DNA of 57,120 nt from an uncultured Burkholderiales bacterium (GTDB taxonomy: Bacteria; Pseudomonadota; Gammaproteobacteria; Burkholderiales; Burkholderiaceae_C), in assembly GCA_903861115.1 (NCBI GenBank), contig CAIOTD010000027.1:1-57120 (forward strand), read 5' to 3'. This document shows, in pieces, positions 17,984 through 26,382 of the stretch. A program made the translations under genes and the position numbers. Below the pieces are notes generated by a model. It was not told the origin of the DNA. It did no database searches and saw nothing but the letters and a program-made list of their open reading frames with translations. Each line of letters opens with the position of its first letter. Position 1 is the first letter of the stretch.

Positions 17984-18303
17984 GCGTTTCTGATGCTGCA
18001 CAGCGCCCGCTCAATGCCTTTTACACCCACATCGTCCTCCCAGCTCAAAACGAACCAACCGCTTTCGAACACTTTGGTTTGAAACTGCAAAAAGGGGTTG
18101 GCCGCTGTGCCTGTGCCCAGTTCTGCTTCGAGCAACACTTCTGTGTTGAATTCGAGTTTTAAGGACCGGATCACATTCTTTGGCACGGCTGCGCCTGAGA
18201 GCTCATGTCTAAAACCCGTCTCCATCGGATGCTGAATCAAAATGCGAACATCAATGACGTCTCCCGCTTTGGGCGAAGGAGGGATCAAAATTCTAGCGCC
18301 CAT
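17980..18303 (-). CDS. soxZ: SoxZ, partner of the sulfur carrier SoxY
   Basis: SoxZ forms a heterodimer with SoxY and presents the sulfur-loaded arm to the Sox enzymes. The 107-residue protein is a small beta-sandwich with the family signature HPMETGFR (about residues 25-32). It lacks a signal peptide, as expected since it travels with SoxY. The start at 18303 overlaps the soxY stop (TGATG), and the stop overlaps the soxA start, so the operon is translationally coupled. Confidence 0.92.
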   Translation of the reverse strand: MGARILIPPSPKAGDVIDVRILIQHPMETGFRHELSGAAVPKNVIRSLKLEFNTEVLLEAELGTGTAANPFLQFQTKVFESGWFVLSWEDDVGVKGIERALCSIRNA

Positions 18304-18779
18304 CAAGAAGCATCCAGGCAAGCAGACTCTGTCACCTCAACCTCAGCACTTTGCCCATACCATGACAGATCAGACATCTGGGCGTAAACCCAAAGGGATT
18401 GAGAGCCATTGAGCCTCACGCGGGTGGCAACATTGAGCTTCGTGTTTCTAGGGGAGAAATGCATCTTGGCCACCAAGGGTCTTGGGTTTCTAGGAGACAT
18501 GATCACAAGGGTTTTAACGTGTGCCGCCTGCGTCATGGGAGAGTCAATGCTGATCTTCAATGGCACGGAGTGTCCGTTGTCGGCCAAACGTGGAATGCTC
18601 AGTTGAATTTTGCCTTGTTGGATGGGCGCGCCTTGGGTGAGACTTTCAAGAAGTTTTAGAAACTCTTCGCTTTGCGCATCCGGGCTTTGTGCGCGTGCAC
18701 GAAGGGGGAGCGAGATGAGCGTGAGCATTGCCACAACACTTTGAAGCAGAGCTCTTTTATGACGTGAATGGGTCTTCAA
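18303..18779 (-). CDS. soxY: SoxY-like sulfur carrier with an atypical C-terminal arm
   Basis: SoxY carries sulfur intermediates on a C-terminal Cys. This 158-residue protein has an export signal (about 1-30, ending ARA) and a beta-sandwich. It ends ESACLDAS where canonical SoxY ends with GGCGG: the Cys (154) is kept and aligns, but the flexible glycines are gone and two residues are added. The TGATG overlap with soxZ shows the end is not an obvious frameshift. The signal also lacks the usual twin arginines. Function as a thiosulfate carrier is therefore likely but may be altered. Confidence 0.88.
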   Translation of the reverse strand: MKTHSRHKRALLQSVVAMLTLISLPLRARAQSPDAQSEEFLKLLESLTQGAPIQQGKIQLSIPRLADNGHSVPLKISIDSPMTQAAHVKTLVIMSPRNPRPLVAKMHFSPRNTKLNVATRVRLNGSQSLWVYAQMSDLSWYGQSAEVEVTESACLDAS

Positions 18780-19192
18780 TGGAGTGACTTTAGATAAGCG
18801 ATCACTTCCTCAAACTCAGTGGCACTGAGCAAGGTTTTCCCAATGAATTTGGGGTCAACGTTGTTCAATCCGTCTGTGGAGAAGTAGGGGGGCATGATGG
18901 AGGAGGGGTTTATTTTTCTGGAGTCTTGCAGCCTTGATCTCAATTGTTGCTCATTCAATCGCGCTCCCACACCTTCAAGGGGCGGGCCCAAGTTGCCCAT
19001 CACCCCTTTGTAGTTCGGGATGCTGTGGCAAAGCGTGCATTGGCCCTCTCTGCTTTGAGTCAGCTTAAAGCCCTTGTTTCGCATGGCCTCTGGGGTCGTC
19101 TCACTGGGCGGTTGTTGAGCGCCCACGGCACTTCCCAAAGCCATCCAAATGCAAAAGAGAATTGCTTTCATCGCAATTGAAAAAACTTTCAT
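18776..19192 (-). CDS. soxX: SoxX, mono-haem cytochrome c subunit of SoxXA
   Basis: The 138-residue precursor has a signal peptide (about 1-25), one haem motif CTLCH (52-56) and a probable Met ligand in SSIMPPYF (Met about 100). With SoxA it forms the complex that loads SoxY. It is the first gene of soxX-Y-Z-A and overlaps soxY by four bases (ATGA). The start is uncertain: a second ATG at 19171 also gives an export signal, and neither has a clear ribosome-binding site. No soxB or soxCD is present in the window. Confidence 0.88.
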   Translation of the reverse strand: MKVFSIAMKAILFCIWMALGSAVGAQQPPSETTPEAMRNKGFKLTQSREGQCTLCHSIPNYKGVMGNLGPPLEGVGARLNEQQLRSRLQDSRKINPSSIMPPYFSTDGLNNVDPKFIGKTLLSATEFEEVIAYLKSLH

Positions 19193-19426
19193 CCAGTTGG
19201 TTTAAAACGCTCTTTGGAGATCAAGGCACAACTCGGCGCGCATATCTTTTGATGCCTCTTACGCATCATGCCCCTAGGCCAAACCTTGAGTTTAATTCAA
19301 AGTTGAATGCTTTGCCTCGCCTTGCCTTGCTTGCTGTCGCAGGCAAGGGCTGATGATCAGTCCGCCCCAAATTGATCTTTAAAAGAAAACTAGGGGGCAG
19401 ACTGTTCATGGCTTAGCACATGGGTT

Positions 19427-21646
19427 TTAAACCAATTCCAGGCCTTCGTTCTTGAGTGGCAAGGATCTGACGGGCTTGCCGGTTGCCGCGTAAATGGCAT
19501 TCATGATCGCAGGGGCGACGACGCAGATGGTGGGCTCACCAACGCCACCCCAGAAGTCAAAGGTGGGCGCGAGAACGGTTTCAATTTTAGGCAATTGAAC
19601 CATGCGAGCAATCTTGTAGCGATCAAAGTTGCTCTCCACGATGCGCCCGTTCATGACACTGGATTCGCTCAACAAAGAGTCAAAGCCGTAAGCCACAGAG
19701 CCCTCCACTTGAGAGGCCACTTGGTCGGGGTTGACCACGTGGCCGCAATTGGTGGCCAGCACCATACGATGGACTTTGACTTTGCCGTCTTTCACACTGA
19801 CTTCTGCCACGGCGGCTGTATAACTGCCGTACCCCATGAACTGAGCAATGCCTTGGTGCACTCCATCGGGCAGCGCACGTCCCCAGCCCGCCTTGTCGGC
19901 CACCGCGTTCAAGACGCCCAAATGCTTGGGATGCGTCTTTAAAAGCGAGCGCCTGAATTCCAAGGCGTCTTTGCCGCTGGCTTTGGCGACCTCTTCCATA
20001 AAGCACTCTAAGTAGATGGCGTTTTGGTTGGTGTTGACGCCCCTCCATGGACCGACCGGCACATGGGTGTTGCGCATGGCATATTCGACTTTCAAGTTGG
20101 GCACGGAGTAGCCAATTTGTGCGTCTCCTGGCTCAGGCCAAAAGCCTTGCAGTTGCCTGCGATCTTTGCCGTCGGTGATGTTGTGAGGCGCCAAGTACGC
20201 GTTGATCGATTGACCTGAGACGCGCAGACTCAAAGCGGTGAGTTCACCCTTGGCATCCAGACCCGCTTGCAATTTGCACAATCCAATGGGCCTGAAGATG
20301 TCGTGGGTCATGTCCTCTTCACGGCTCCAAAGGACTTTGACGGGTCTGCCGGGAAACTCTTTGGCGACGATGGTTGCATACCTGACGTAGTCTTGTGGGC
20401 CTCCACGGCGACCAAACCCGCCACCCAAGGTGTGGTTGTAGGCCTCGCATTTTTCGGCCGGCAAACCACTTGCGTCTGCGAGCGCTGCGAGGGCCGCCTC
20501 CGCGTTTTGGGTGGGCACCCAAGCCTCGGCTCTCTCGCTGGTGTAACGCACGGTGCAGTTCATGGGCTCCATGCAGGCATGGGTCACAAAGGGTGTGCTG
20601 TAAACGGACTCAATCTTCTTGCTGGCTTTCTCAAACGCTTCAGTGAACTTTCCCGTGTTGGTGTCGGCAAATACATTCTTGTCAGAGGTGAGGCCTTCTC
20701 TCAAGTGCTCGGCGATGCTGGCACTGTTGACCTTTGCATTTTCGCCCTCATCCCATGTGATGGGCATGGCGTCAAGCGCCGTCTTGGCGCGCCACCAGTT
20801 GTCAGCAACAACAGCGATGGTGCTGTCATCAATGCGCACAACCTTTTTGATGCCTCTTCTTTTCAAGGTTTCAGTGGCATCAAAGGATTTGATGGTGCTT
20901 TGGAACACGGGGGCAATCTTGATGGCTGCAAATAAAATGTCATCAGGCCTGTAGTCGATCGCATATTTTAAAGAGCCATTGACCTTTTGTGCCGTGTCCA
21001 AACGTTTCAGGGGTTTGCCCGCAAGGGTCCATAAATGAGGGGGCTTGAGGGTGATGGTTCCCACATCGGGTGCGCTGAGCGTGGCAGCGGTGGAACACAC
21101 TTGCCCAAAGCTCAAGGTTCGAGAGGTCGGCACGTGTGTGATGACACCCTTGCTGACCTTGAGGTCTCCCACGGGCACACCCCATGTTTTTGCCGCGGCT
21201 TGCATGAGCATGATGCGTGCAGCTGCGCCGCCTTGGCGAACATATTCTTGGGATTCTCGGATGCCGCGTGAGCCGCCGGTTGCCATGTTGCGCCAAACAC
21301 GTTTTCTGGCCAAATTCTGGCCCGGTGTGATGTGCTGAATCTTCACCTTTTTCCAGTCGCACTCCAGCTCCTCGGCGACCAATTGTGCCAAGCCCGTGCT
21401 GGTGCCTTGACCCATTTCGGCCCTGGCAATTTTAATGATGCACTCGTCATTGGGTTGAATCACCACCCACGCGTTGACTTCAACGGCCGTGGCTTTGTCG
21501 GCTGCGGCTTTCATCGATGAGCTCTGCGCCAAAGAGGGCACATGGAACCCCACGCTCAAAGCACCCGTTGCAGCGGCAGAGGTGACCAAAAAGGCACGGC
21601 GTGAGAGGCTTGATTTTTTAGATGTGGAGGATTGATGGTTGTTCAT
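19427..21646 (-). CDS. Xanthine dehydrogenase-family molybdopterin-binding subunit (IorB type), Tat-exported
   Basis: This is the large subunit of a two-part molybdenum hydroxylase of the isoquinoline 1-oxidoreductase/aldehyde oxidase group. The 739-residue protein starts with a twin-arginine signal (SRRAFLVTSAAATGALSVGF) and has the catalytic Glu motif GGVGEP near the C terminus. AGGAGAC four bases ahead of ATG 21646 fixes the start. Such enzymes hydroxylate aldehydes or N-heterocycles with water and pass electrons through the [2Fe-2S] subunit, encoded 17 bases upstream, often to cytochrome c. The substrate is unknown. The sox cytochrome operon follows on the same strand after 234 bases. Confidence 0.9.
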   Translation of the reverse strand: MNNHQSSTSKKSSLSRRAFLVTSAAATGALSVGFHVPSLAQSSSMKAAADKATAVEVNAWVVIQPNDECIIKIARAEMGQGTSTGLAQLVAEELECDWKKVKIQHITPGQNLARKRVWRNMATGGSRGIRESQEYVRQGGAAARIMLMQAAAKTWGVPVGDLKVSKGVITHVPTSRTLSFGQVCSTAATLSAPDVGTITLKPPHLWTLAGKPLKRLDTAQKVNGSLKYAIDYRPDDILFAAIKIAPVFQSTIKSFDATETLKRRGIKKVVRIDDSTIAVVADNWWRAKTALDAMPITWDEGENAKVNSASIAEHLREGLTSDKNVFADTNTGKFTEAFEKASKKIESVYSTPFVTHACMEPMNCTVRYTSERAEAWVPTQNAEAALAALADASGLPAEKCEAYNHTLGGGFGRRGGPQDYVRYATIVAKEFPGRPVKVLWSREEDMTHDIFRPIGLCKLQAGLDAKGELTALSLRVSGQSINAYLAPHNITDGKDRRQLQGFWPEPGDAQIGYSVPNLKVEYAMRNTHVPVGPWRGVNTNQNAIYLECFMEEVAKASGKDALEFRRSLLKTHPKHLGVLNAVADKAGWGRALPDGVHQGIAQFMGYGSYTAAVAEVSVKDGKVKVHRMVLATNCGHVVNPDQVASQVEGSVAYGFDSLLSESSVMNGRIVESNFDRYKIARMVQLPKIETVLAPTFDFWGGVGEPTICVVAPAIMNAIYAATGKPVRSLPLKNEGLELV

Positions 21647-21663
21647 GGGGTGTCTCCTGTGGG

Positions 21664-22284
21664 TTAGGCCTTGCCGTGCTCGTTGTTGCAGCAACCATTC
21701 ATTGCGCAAGCGTCATTGCTTGAAGCGCCGTGGTGCCCGTGCTCGTGCAACGCATGTGCATGCGTGGACAGTGCGGCAACGCTCAATGCGTCAGCGCTGT
21801 CGGCTTGGGCCATGTGAATCACTGAAGGAATGCCTTTGCCCGTTTTGGCGGCTTGGTGAATGCCCGCGCGGATGCGCCGATAAGAGCCACAGCGACAAAT
21901 ATTGGTCATGGCCTCATCAATGTCTTGGTCGCTGGGTTTGGGGTTTCTTTTGAGGAGTGCTGCAGCAGCCAAAATTTGCCCAGATTGGCAGTAACCACAT
22001 TGGGGAACGTCCAGCGCTTTCCAGGCCAATTGCACGGGATGCGTGGAATCGGCGGACAAGCCCTCAATGGTGGTGATGTTTTTGCCTGTGGCGGCTGCGA
22101 CAGGAAAGGAGCAAGATCTGACAGGTGCACCGTCAATCAAAACGGTGCATGCGCCACATTGTGCAACGCCGCAGCCATATTTTGTACCCGTTAATCCAAT
22201 CTCATCTCGCAACACCCAAAGCAAGGGCATCTCTGGTTCTACGTCGACAGCGTTTTTTCGACCATTGATTTGTAAATTGATCAT
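21664..22284 (-). CDS. [2Fe-2S] subunit of the molybdenum hydroxylase (IorA type) with a His/Cys-rich tail
   Basis: The first 150 residues are standard: a plant-type ferredoxin cluster with Cys 38, 43, 46 and 58, and a second cluster with Cys 96, 99, 130 and 132. The protein then continues to residue 206 with a tail (about 153-206) containing about eight His and three Cys, including [12 protein letters not shown] and [12 protein letters not shown]. IorA-type subunits normally stop near residue 150-160. The tail looks metal-binding. ATG 22284 is chosen because the cluster domain begins there. The large subunit follows after 17 bases. Confidence 0.9.
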   Translation of the reverse strand: MINLQINGRKNAVDVEPEMPLLWVLRDEIGLTGTKYGCGVAQCGACTVLIDGAPVRSCSFPVAAATGKNITTIEGLSADSTHPVQLAWKALDVPQCGYCQSGQILAAAALLKRNPKPSDQDIDEAMTNICRCGSYRRIRAGIHQAAKTGKGIPSVIHMAQADSADALSVAALSTHAHALHEHGHHGASSNDACAMNGCCNNEHGKA

Positions 22285-22613
22285 CTTCAGTCCCTTAGAT
22301 TGTTTTGATTCAAAAAATGTTGAACGTCCCTTGGCTCGGGAATTGTTGTCAAAGCTTTGACGCTTTCCTTTGCTTGCCACAAGACCCAACAAAAAAGCGA
22401 AAAGTGAAAAGCTTCAGCATTCTCTCTTTTTTAATGACTTTTGCAATTGGGTGAACAACCGATCCTTCACCTGAGCGGTTCAGCGTGGGTAAATGTAGAC
22501 GTTTTGCTTAAAGATTCCTTTCATTACAATGGGCTTTTGGGCTGTTTTTAAAGGGGCCAGTCCATGGTTTTTCTCCAATTGGCTTAAAAAGCATTCATAT
22601 GAGGGTTTTTAGC
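22285..22613. other. Divergent intergenic region between iorA-type gene and esterase gene
   Basis: About 330 bases separate two divergently read genes, so promoters for both are expected. I found no clear hexamer pair, inverted repeat or operator. The in-frame extension of the [2Fe-2S] gene up to 22392 does not look coding. Confidence 0.4.
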
Positions 22614-23582
22614 ATGTTAGATCCACAAGCGCATGGACTGTTAAAGTTGATGATGGAGTACGGGGTCCCTGCGGTGAACACGCAAACACCAAAAGACGCC
22701 AGACACGCCTATTTAAGTCGAAAGGCCTTTTCTCAGCCCGAGCCCGTGAAAGTTGCTCACATTGAGGACCATGCCGTCGATTTAGGGGGGCGAGTGCTCC
22801 AAATTCGGCAGTACAGCCCTGAGTCTTTTTTGCCCGCACACCCTGAACCTGCCGACGCCATGGTGGGTGCATTGCTTTATTTTCATGGGGGTGGCTGGAC
22901 GATAGGGGACATTGAGACCCATGATGTGTTGTGCCGAGCATTCTGCGCAGGAGCGGGGTGTGCCGTCTTTTCTGTGGCCTACCGACTGGGCCCTGAGGCG
23001 CCGTTCCCCTCCGCCTATGAAGATGCGCTCGCCGCCTTTGATTGGCTCAATGAGCGCGCCCAATCGCACGCTTTTGGCGTGGATCCCAAACGAATCGCTG
23101 TAGGAGGAGACAGTGCGGGGGGTAATTTGGCTGCGGCGCTTTGCCTGGGTCTGAAAGAGCGCGCGCACAAGCCTTCTTTTCAGCTTCTGATTTACCCCGC
23201 CACAGATATGCACTGCTCCCATGCGTCCCATACCAAAAACGGCAAAGGCTACTTGTTGACCAAGGAGGCCATTGAATGGTTCCGAGGCAATTACGTGCCC
23301 AATGCGAGCGACTATGCCGATTGGCGCGCCTCTCCACTGCTGGCAAGCAATCACAAAGACTTGCCCCCCGCTTTTGTCTTGTTGGCGGGCTACGATCCTT
23401 TGCACGATGAGGGCTTGGCCTACGCCAACAAGATGTCCAAGGCGGGTGTGTCCGTCAGGGTTGTGAATTTTGAGCGACAAATCCACGGTTTCATCACCAT
23501 GGGCAAAATCCTGGATGAGGCCAATACAGCGGTTGATTTGTGCGTGAGCGTTTTGAAGGCAGCGCTGCAAAAGGGCAGTTGA
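22614..23582 (+). CDS. Alpha/beta hydrolase, hormone-sensitive-lipase-type esterase
   Basis: The 322-residue enzyme has the family IV oxyanion motif HGGGW (about residues 90-94), the nucleophile elbow GDSAGG, the acid in AGYDPLHDEG and the His in QIHGF. It should hydrolyse short- to medium-chain esters in the cytoplasm. ATG 22614 has GAGGG upstream and is preferred over ATG 22599. It stands alone and opposes the molybdenum-hydroxylase operon; the natural substrate is unknown. Confidence 0.9.
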   Translation: MLDPQAHGLLKLMMEYGVPAVNTQTPKDARHAYLSRKAFSQPEPVKVAHIEDHAVDLGGRVLQIRQYSPESFLPAHPEPADAMVGALLYFHGGGWTIGDIETHDVLCRAFCAGAGCAVFSVAYRLGPEAPFPSAYEDALAAFDWLNERAQSHAFGVDPKRIAVGGDSAGGNLAAALCLGLKERAHKPSFQLLIYPATDMHCSHASHTKNGKGYLLTKEAIEWFRGNYVPNASDYADWRASPLLASNHKDLPPAFVLLAGYDPLHDEGLAYANKMSKAGVSVRVVNFERQIHGFITMGKILDEANTAVDLCVSVLKAALQKGS

Positions 23583-23617
23583 GGTCGCTTACATCGCCCT
23601 AAAGTTGTGCATCGAAC

Positions 23618-24166
23618 TCAGTGCAATTCAATGTGATGGAGTGGGAACACGTTGGATGCCCTGTCGCTGAAATAGCACTTCAGTGTTTCTTTGACGGTTC
23701 TAAAAGCCAAATCATCCCACGGAATGTCACTTTCAGAAAAGAGTCGAACCTCTTGGGTTTCATGTCCCGGTTTGAAGTCTAGGTGTGTGAGTGCCGCTCG
23801 GTAATAGAAGTGGACTTGCCCAACGTACACAACACTCGTGATGGTATACAAGTCAAGCAGTTTAAAAGCGGCCCCTGCCTCTTCGACGGTTTCTCTCGCA
23901 GCGCCTTGTTCTAGCGTTTCCCCAAGCTCCATGAAGCCAGCAGGCAGTGTCCACATGCCAAATCTGGGCTCGATGTTGCGTTTGCATAACAACACTTGAT
24001 CGCCCCAGGTGGGCAAGGTGCCCACCACATTCAAGGGGTTTTCATAATGAACGCTTTGGCAAACATCGCAAATGGCTCTTAACTTGTCATCGCCATCGCT
24101 GGGAATTTTGTAGCTGACCTTTTCACCACAATGTTTGCAGTGTTTGATGGGGGTGTGGTTTTTCAT
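23618..24166 (-). CDS. Nudix hydrolase with N-terminal zinc ribbon
   Basis: The 182-residue protein starts with a zinc ribbon (CKHCG near residue 10, CDVC near 33) and has a complete Nudix box, GFMELGETLEQGAARETVEEAGA (about residues 77-99). Such proteins cleave nucleoside diphosphates linked to another group, for example ADP-ribose or NADH. The zinc ribbon recalls NudC-like and related pyrophosphatases, though the SQPWPFPxS motif of NudC is absent. It converges with the esterase gene. Confidence 0.88.
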   Translation of the reverse strand: MKNHTPIKHCKHCGEKVSYKIPSDGDDKLRAICDVCQSVHYENPLNVVGTLPTWGDQVLLCKRNIEPRFGMWTLPAGFMELGETLEQGAARETVEEAGAAFKLLDLYTITSVVYVGQVHFYYRAALTHLDFKPGHETQEVRLFSESDIPWDDLAFRTVKETLKCYFSDRASNVFPLHHIELH

Positions 24167-24454
24167 GAGGGTAGTTTAAACCTATTTTTAAATTGATTTT
24201 TGTGCCCTTGTATTTCTTCAAAACATTGATTTTTATAAAATAAGCACAGCACCAAAATGAAAGCCGGCTTAAGCGTTAAAATTCATGTGTAGCAATCATT
24301 TTTGAAGAAAAATAAAAAAGGTTTCAAACTGATATAAACTTCGTACATTGCTAATTGCTTTCTCATGGTCGTGATGTGTTTAAATCAATGCACATCGTCG
24401 ATAATGATTTCGATATCGCTTGGTCCTCTCAATTGGGAATGATGGTGAATTTAA

Positions 24455-24892
24455 TTGTTGTTTGATCATTGTTCAACTTGTCAGCGCTGCTGTAATGTGA
24501 CTCCTGGATTTCCGGCTTTGGAGATCACGTTGACGTCACAGGAGCAAAAAAAGCTCGGTAGCATTTGTGTTGAAGTCAACTGTCCTCATTTGGGCGACAA
24601 GGGCTGTACTTTAGGTCCAGACAAACCTTTTTCTTGCTACTTGTACCCCTTGGTGTACAACCCAAGTAATAAAACCTATCACTACGATATCGACTGCCCC
24701 GTGATGCCTGACTACATCAAGCAACTGAAGGTGGACGGCAGTGAAGCGCAGCAGCATTTACAAGGCATCAAAAAATCAATTCAATCCTTGGCGCTGCAGG
24801 ACCCAGATTTTTTAATGAATAACTTTGAAATCGATCAGAGCTATTTCGAGATCAAAAAGCTACCTCACCAAAATAAGATTGGGAACGAATGA
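24455..24892 (+). CDS. YkgJ-like cysteine-cluster protein
   Basis: The 145-residue protein begins with a metal-type cluster, CSTCQRCC (Cys 6, 9, 12, 13), and has further Cys in NCPHLGDKGC, FSCYLYPL and DIDCP, matching the zinc- or iron-chelating YkgJ (UPF0153) family. A TAA lies immediately upstream in frame, so translation must start at TTG 24455 or TTG 24458; GGTGA is suitably placed. It overlaps the next gene by four bases (ATGA), so the two proteins probably act together. No reaction is known for the family; an Fe-S or metal-dependent role in modification is inferred. Confidence 0.75.
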   Translation: MLFDHCSTCQRCCNVTPGFPALEITLTSQEQKKLGSICVEVNCPHLGDKGCTLGPDKPFSCYLYPLVYNPSNKTYHYDIDCPVMPDYIKQLKVDGSEAQQHLQGIKKSIQSLALQDPDFLMNNFEIDQSYFEIKKLPHQNKIGNE

Positions 24893-25776
24893 TGGATGGT
24901 TCATCTGCAGAAACACACTATTTGGTTGAAGATGTTCAAGACGCAGAGGTCAAGCGCCTAGGTTTCCAAAGTTGGACCAAGGACAATTTGTATGTTGAGA
25001 GCGATCACAACGACATTTTGTATTACACCAGCCGTTGGGATGCGCTGTGCCCCTACATTGACGTGACCGAAGAGATGCTTGCAGATGCACCCAAACCTTT
25101 CATCGTCTATGCGGTCCCCCCTGACAGTCGTTTTGGCGTGCCGATCAACGATCGCTATGGCATGGTGGATGTGACCACCCCTGGCTTTTGGGACGAAGAA
25201 AGACGGGCACGCAAATTCAAAGAAATTCAAAAACAATACCGTCGCTTTGAGCACACCATCGAAGTGGTTGCGGGCAAGGACCTCACCTTGGACGATTTGT
25301 TTGAAATGGGCGGGGATCACTTTGCCAACTACTACATCGATGACAAAGAGGTCGAGGGCTTTTTGGACTATATCCAAGACCTGGACTTGCTGGTCATCCA
25401 AGTGCACGATGATCAAGGCGAGTTGGTCTTGACGGATGTGTCCGTGATGCTTCCCAACTACAGTCAAGTGTATGGCAGCTTTTGCCAATGGAACCGGGCC
25501 TTTAAAAACCGCTCACCCGGTATCTATGCCTGCTTTTTGGTGTGCAAGTGGGCCAGTGAAAATGGCTACCGTTACTACAACCTTGGGCCCGTGGATGATT
25601 ACGGTTACAAGTCCTTGTTTGTGACAGACTTCGAGCCTATTTATGCGGTTGCTGTGACGCCCTTGGATCACCCCTTGGCGTTGGACGCCACATCCCCTTT
25701 GCACACCGACTTCAAGTCAGAGGATTGGAATCAAATTTACCGCCCCGAGCACATGATGAAAAAGACAGTGTCTTAA
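24889..25776 (+). CDS. GNAT/arginyltransferase-like protein (hypothetical)
   Basis: The 295-residue protein is translationally coupled to the cysteine-cluster gene. Its C-terminal half (about 135-265) looks like a GNAT-fold transferase of the kind found in the C domain of arginyl-/leucyl-tRNA-protein transferases: two central strands (LLVIQVHD, LVLTDVSVML), a long helix (GIYACFLVCKWASENG) and YRYYNLGPVDDYGYKSLF. The N-terminal half is unfamiliar. I infer an acyl or aminoacyl transferase; donor and target are unknown. A bidirectional terminator follows. The fold call is by eye and should be treated as tentative. Confidence 0.65.
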   Translation: MMDGSSAETHYLVEDVQDAEVKRLGFQSWTKDNLYVESDHNDILYYTSRWDALCPYIDVTEEMLADAPKPFIVYAVPPDSRFGVPINDRYGMVDVTTPGFWDEERRARKFKEIQKQYRRFEHTIEVVAGKDLTLDDLFEMGGDHFANYYIDDKEVEGFLDYIQDLDLLVIQVHDDQGELVLTDVSVMLPNYSQVYGSFCQWNRAFKNRSPGIYACFLVCKWASENGYRYYNLGPVDDYGYKSLFVTDFEPIYAVAVTPLDHPLALDATSPLHTDFKSEDWNQIYRPEHMMKKTVS

Positions 25777-25801
25777 GAGCGCCCCATTCGTGTGCACCCA
25801 G

Positions 25802-25828
25802 TAAAAAAGGACCGACGGTCCTTTTTTT
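25802..25828. terminator. Bidirectional terminator
   Basis: The sequence AAAAAAGGACC, GAC, GGTCCTTTTTTT forms a GC stem flanked by A and T runs, so it can end transcripts in both directions: the GNAT-like gene on the plus strand and the SET gene on the minus strand. Confidence 0.9.
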
Positions 25829-25845
25829 ATTGATTCACTTGAGCG

Positions 25846-26280
25846 CTACTTGAAAATATGCGTCTCGCCAAAACTATGATCATAGTCCATGGTCACTTCT
25901 TCTCCCGTTTTGATGGGTTTGATGCAGACGAAGGTGCCATCTTTTTTCATTTTGATGTTCGGCGTCTTTGAGTGATTCAAATAAATGGCCATGTCCATGG
26001 TGTTCATGCCCATGATAGGAATTTCAACAGATTTTTTATCGTAGTAGCAAAAAAGTTTGATTTGCTTTTGTACGCTTTTGGGCAGTTTTTTGATCTCGTC
26101 GTGTGAGAATTTGATCTCAATGTTTTTGAGCCAACTCTTTAAGGGGTTGGCGCCTTTGGGGATGGCCCTAAGCGCAAAAACGCCAATGCCGTGCAAGGGC
26201 GAAATCCCCAATCGGCAATAGACTTCTTCTTGAAGATGCTTGAACAGCGCGTTTTTAATTTTTTTATTCGAATCAGACAA
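25846..26280 (-). CDS. Small SET-domain protein
   Basis: The roughly 144-residue protein is little more than a SET domain: GIGVFALRAIPKG at the N side, then YLNHSKTPN (the NHS motif binding S-adenosylmethionine) and GEEVTMDYDHSF at the C end. The family methylates protein lysines. TTG 26280 is chosen because AAGGAG lies six bases upstream; the frame extends to 26316 but would include that site as coding. The substrate is unknown. The post-SET cysteines of many eukaryotic enzymes are absent. It converges on the GNAT-like gene through a shared terminator. Confidence 0.8.
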   Translation of the reverse strand: MSDSNKKIKNALFKHLQEEVYCRLGISPLHGIGVFALRAIPKGANPLKSWLKNIEIKFSHDEIKKLPKSVQKQIKLFCYYDKKSVEIPIMGMNTMDMAIYLNHSKTPNIKMKKDGTFVCIKPIKTGEEVTMDYDHSFGETHIFK

Positions 26281-26382
26281 ATTAAACTCCTTGAGGCGGC
26301 CAGTGTCTTGCGTCAAGCGCTGGCCGAAATGCTGAGGGACGGTGACATGTTAAAAAAGTGACTTGTGGGTCCAGGGTTCTTT

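Noticed and set aside
19319-19346. Strong hairpin between soxX and the molybdenum hydroxylase gene
   Set aside because: The stem is good, but no T run follows on either strand, so I do not call it a terminator; it may be a chance or processing structure.
20267-20935. Plus-strand frame of 222 codons within the molybdenum hydroxylase gene
   Set aside because: Antisense to the IorB-type coding region, with no promoter, ribosome-binding site or domain.
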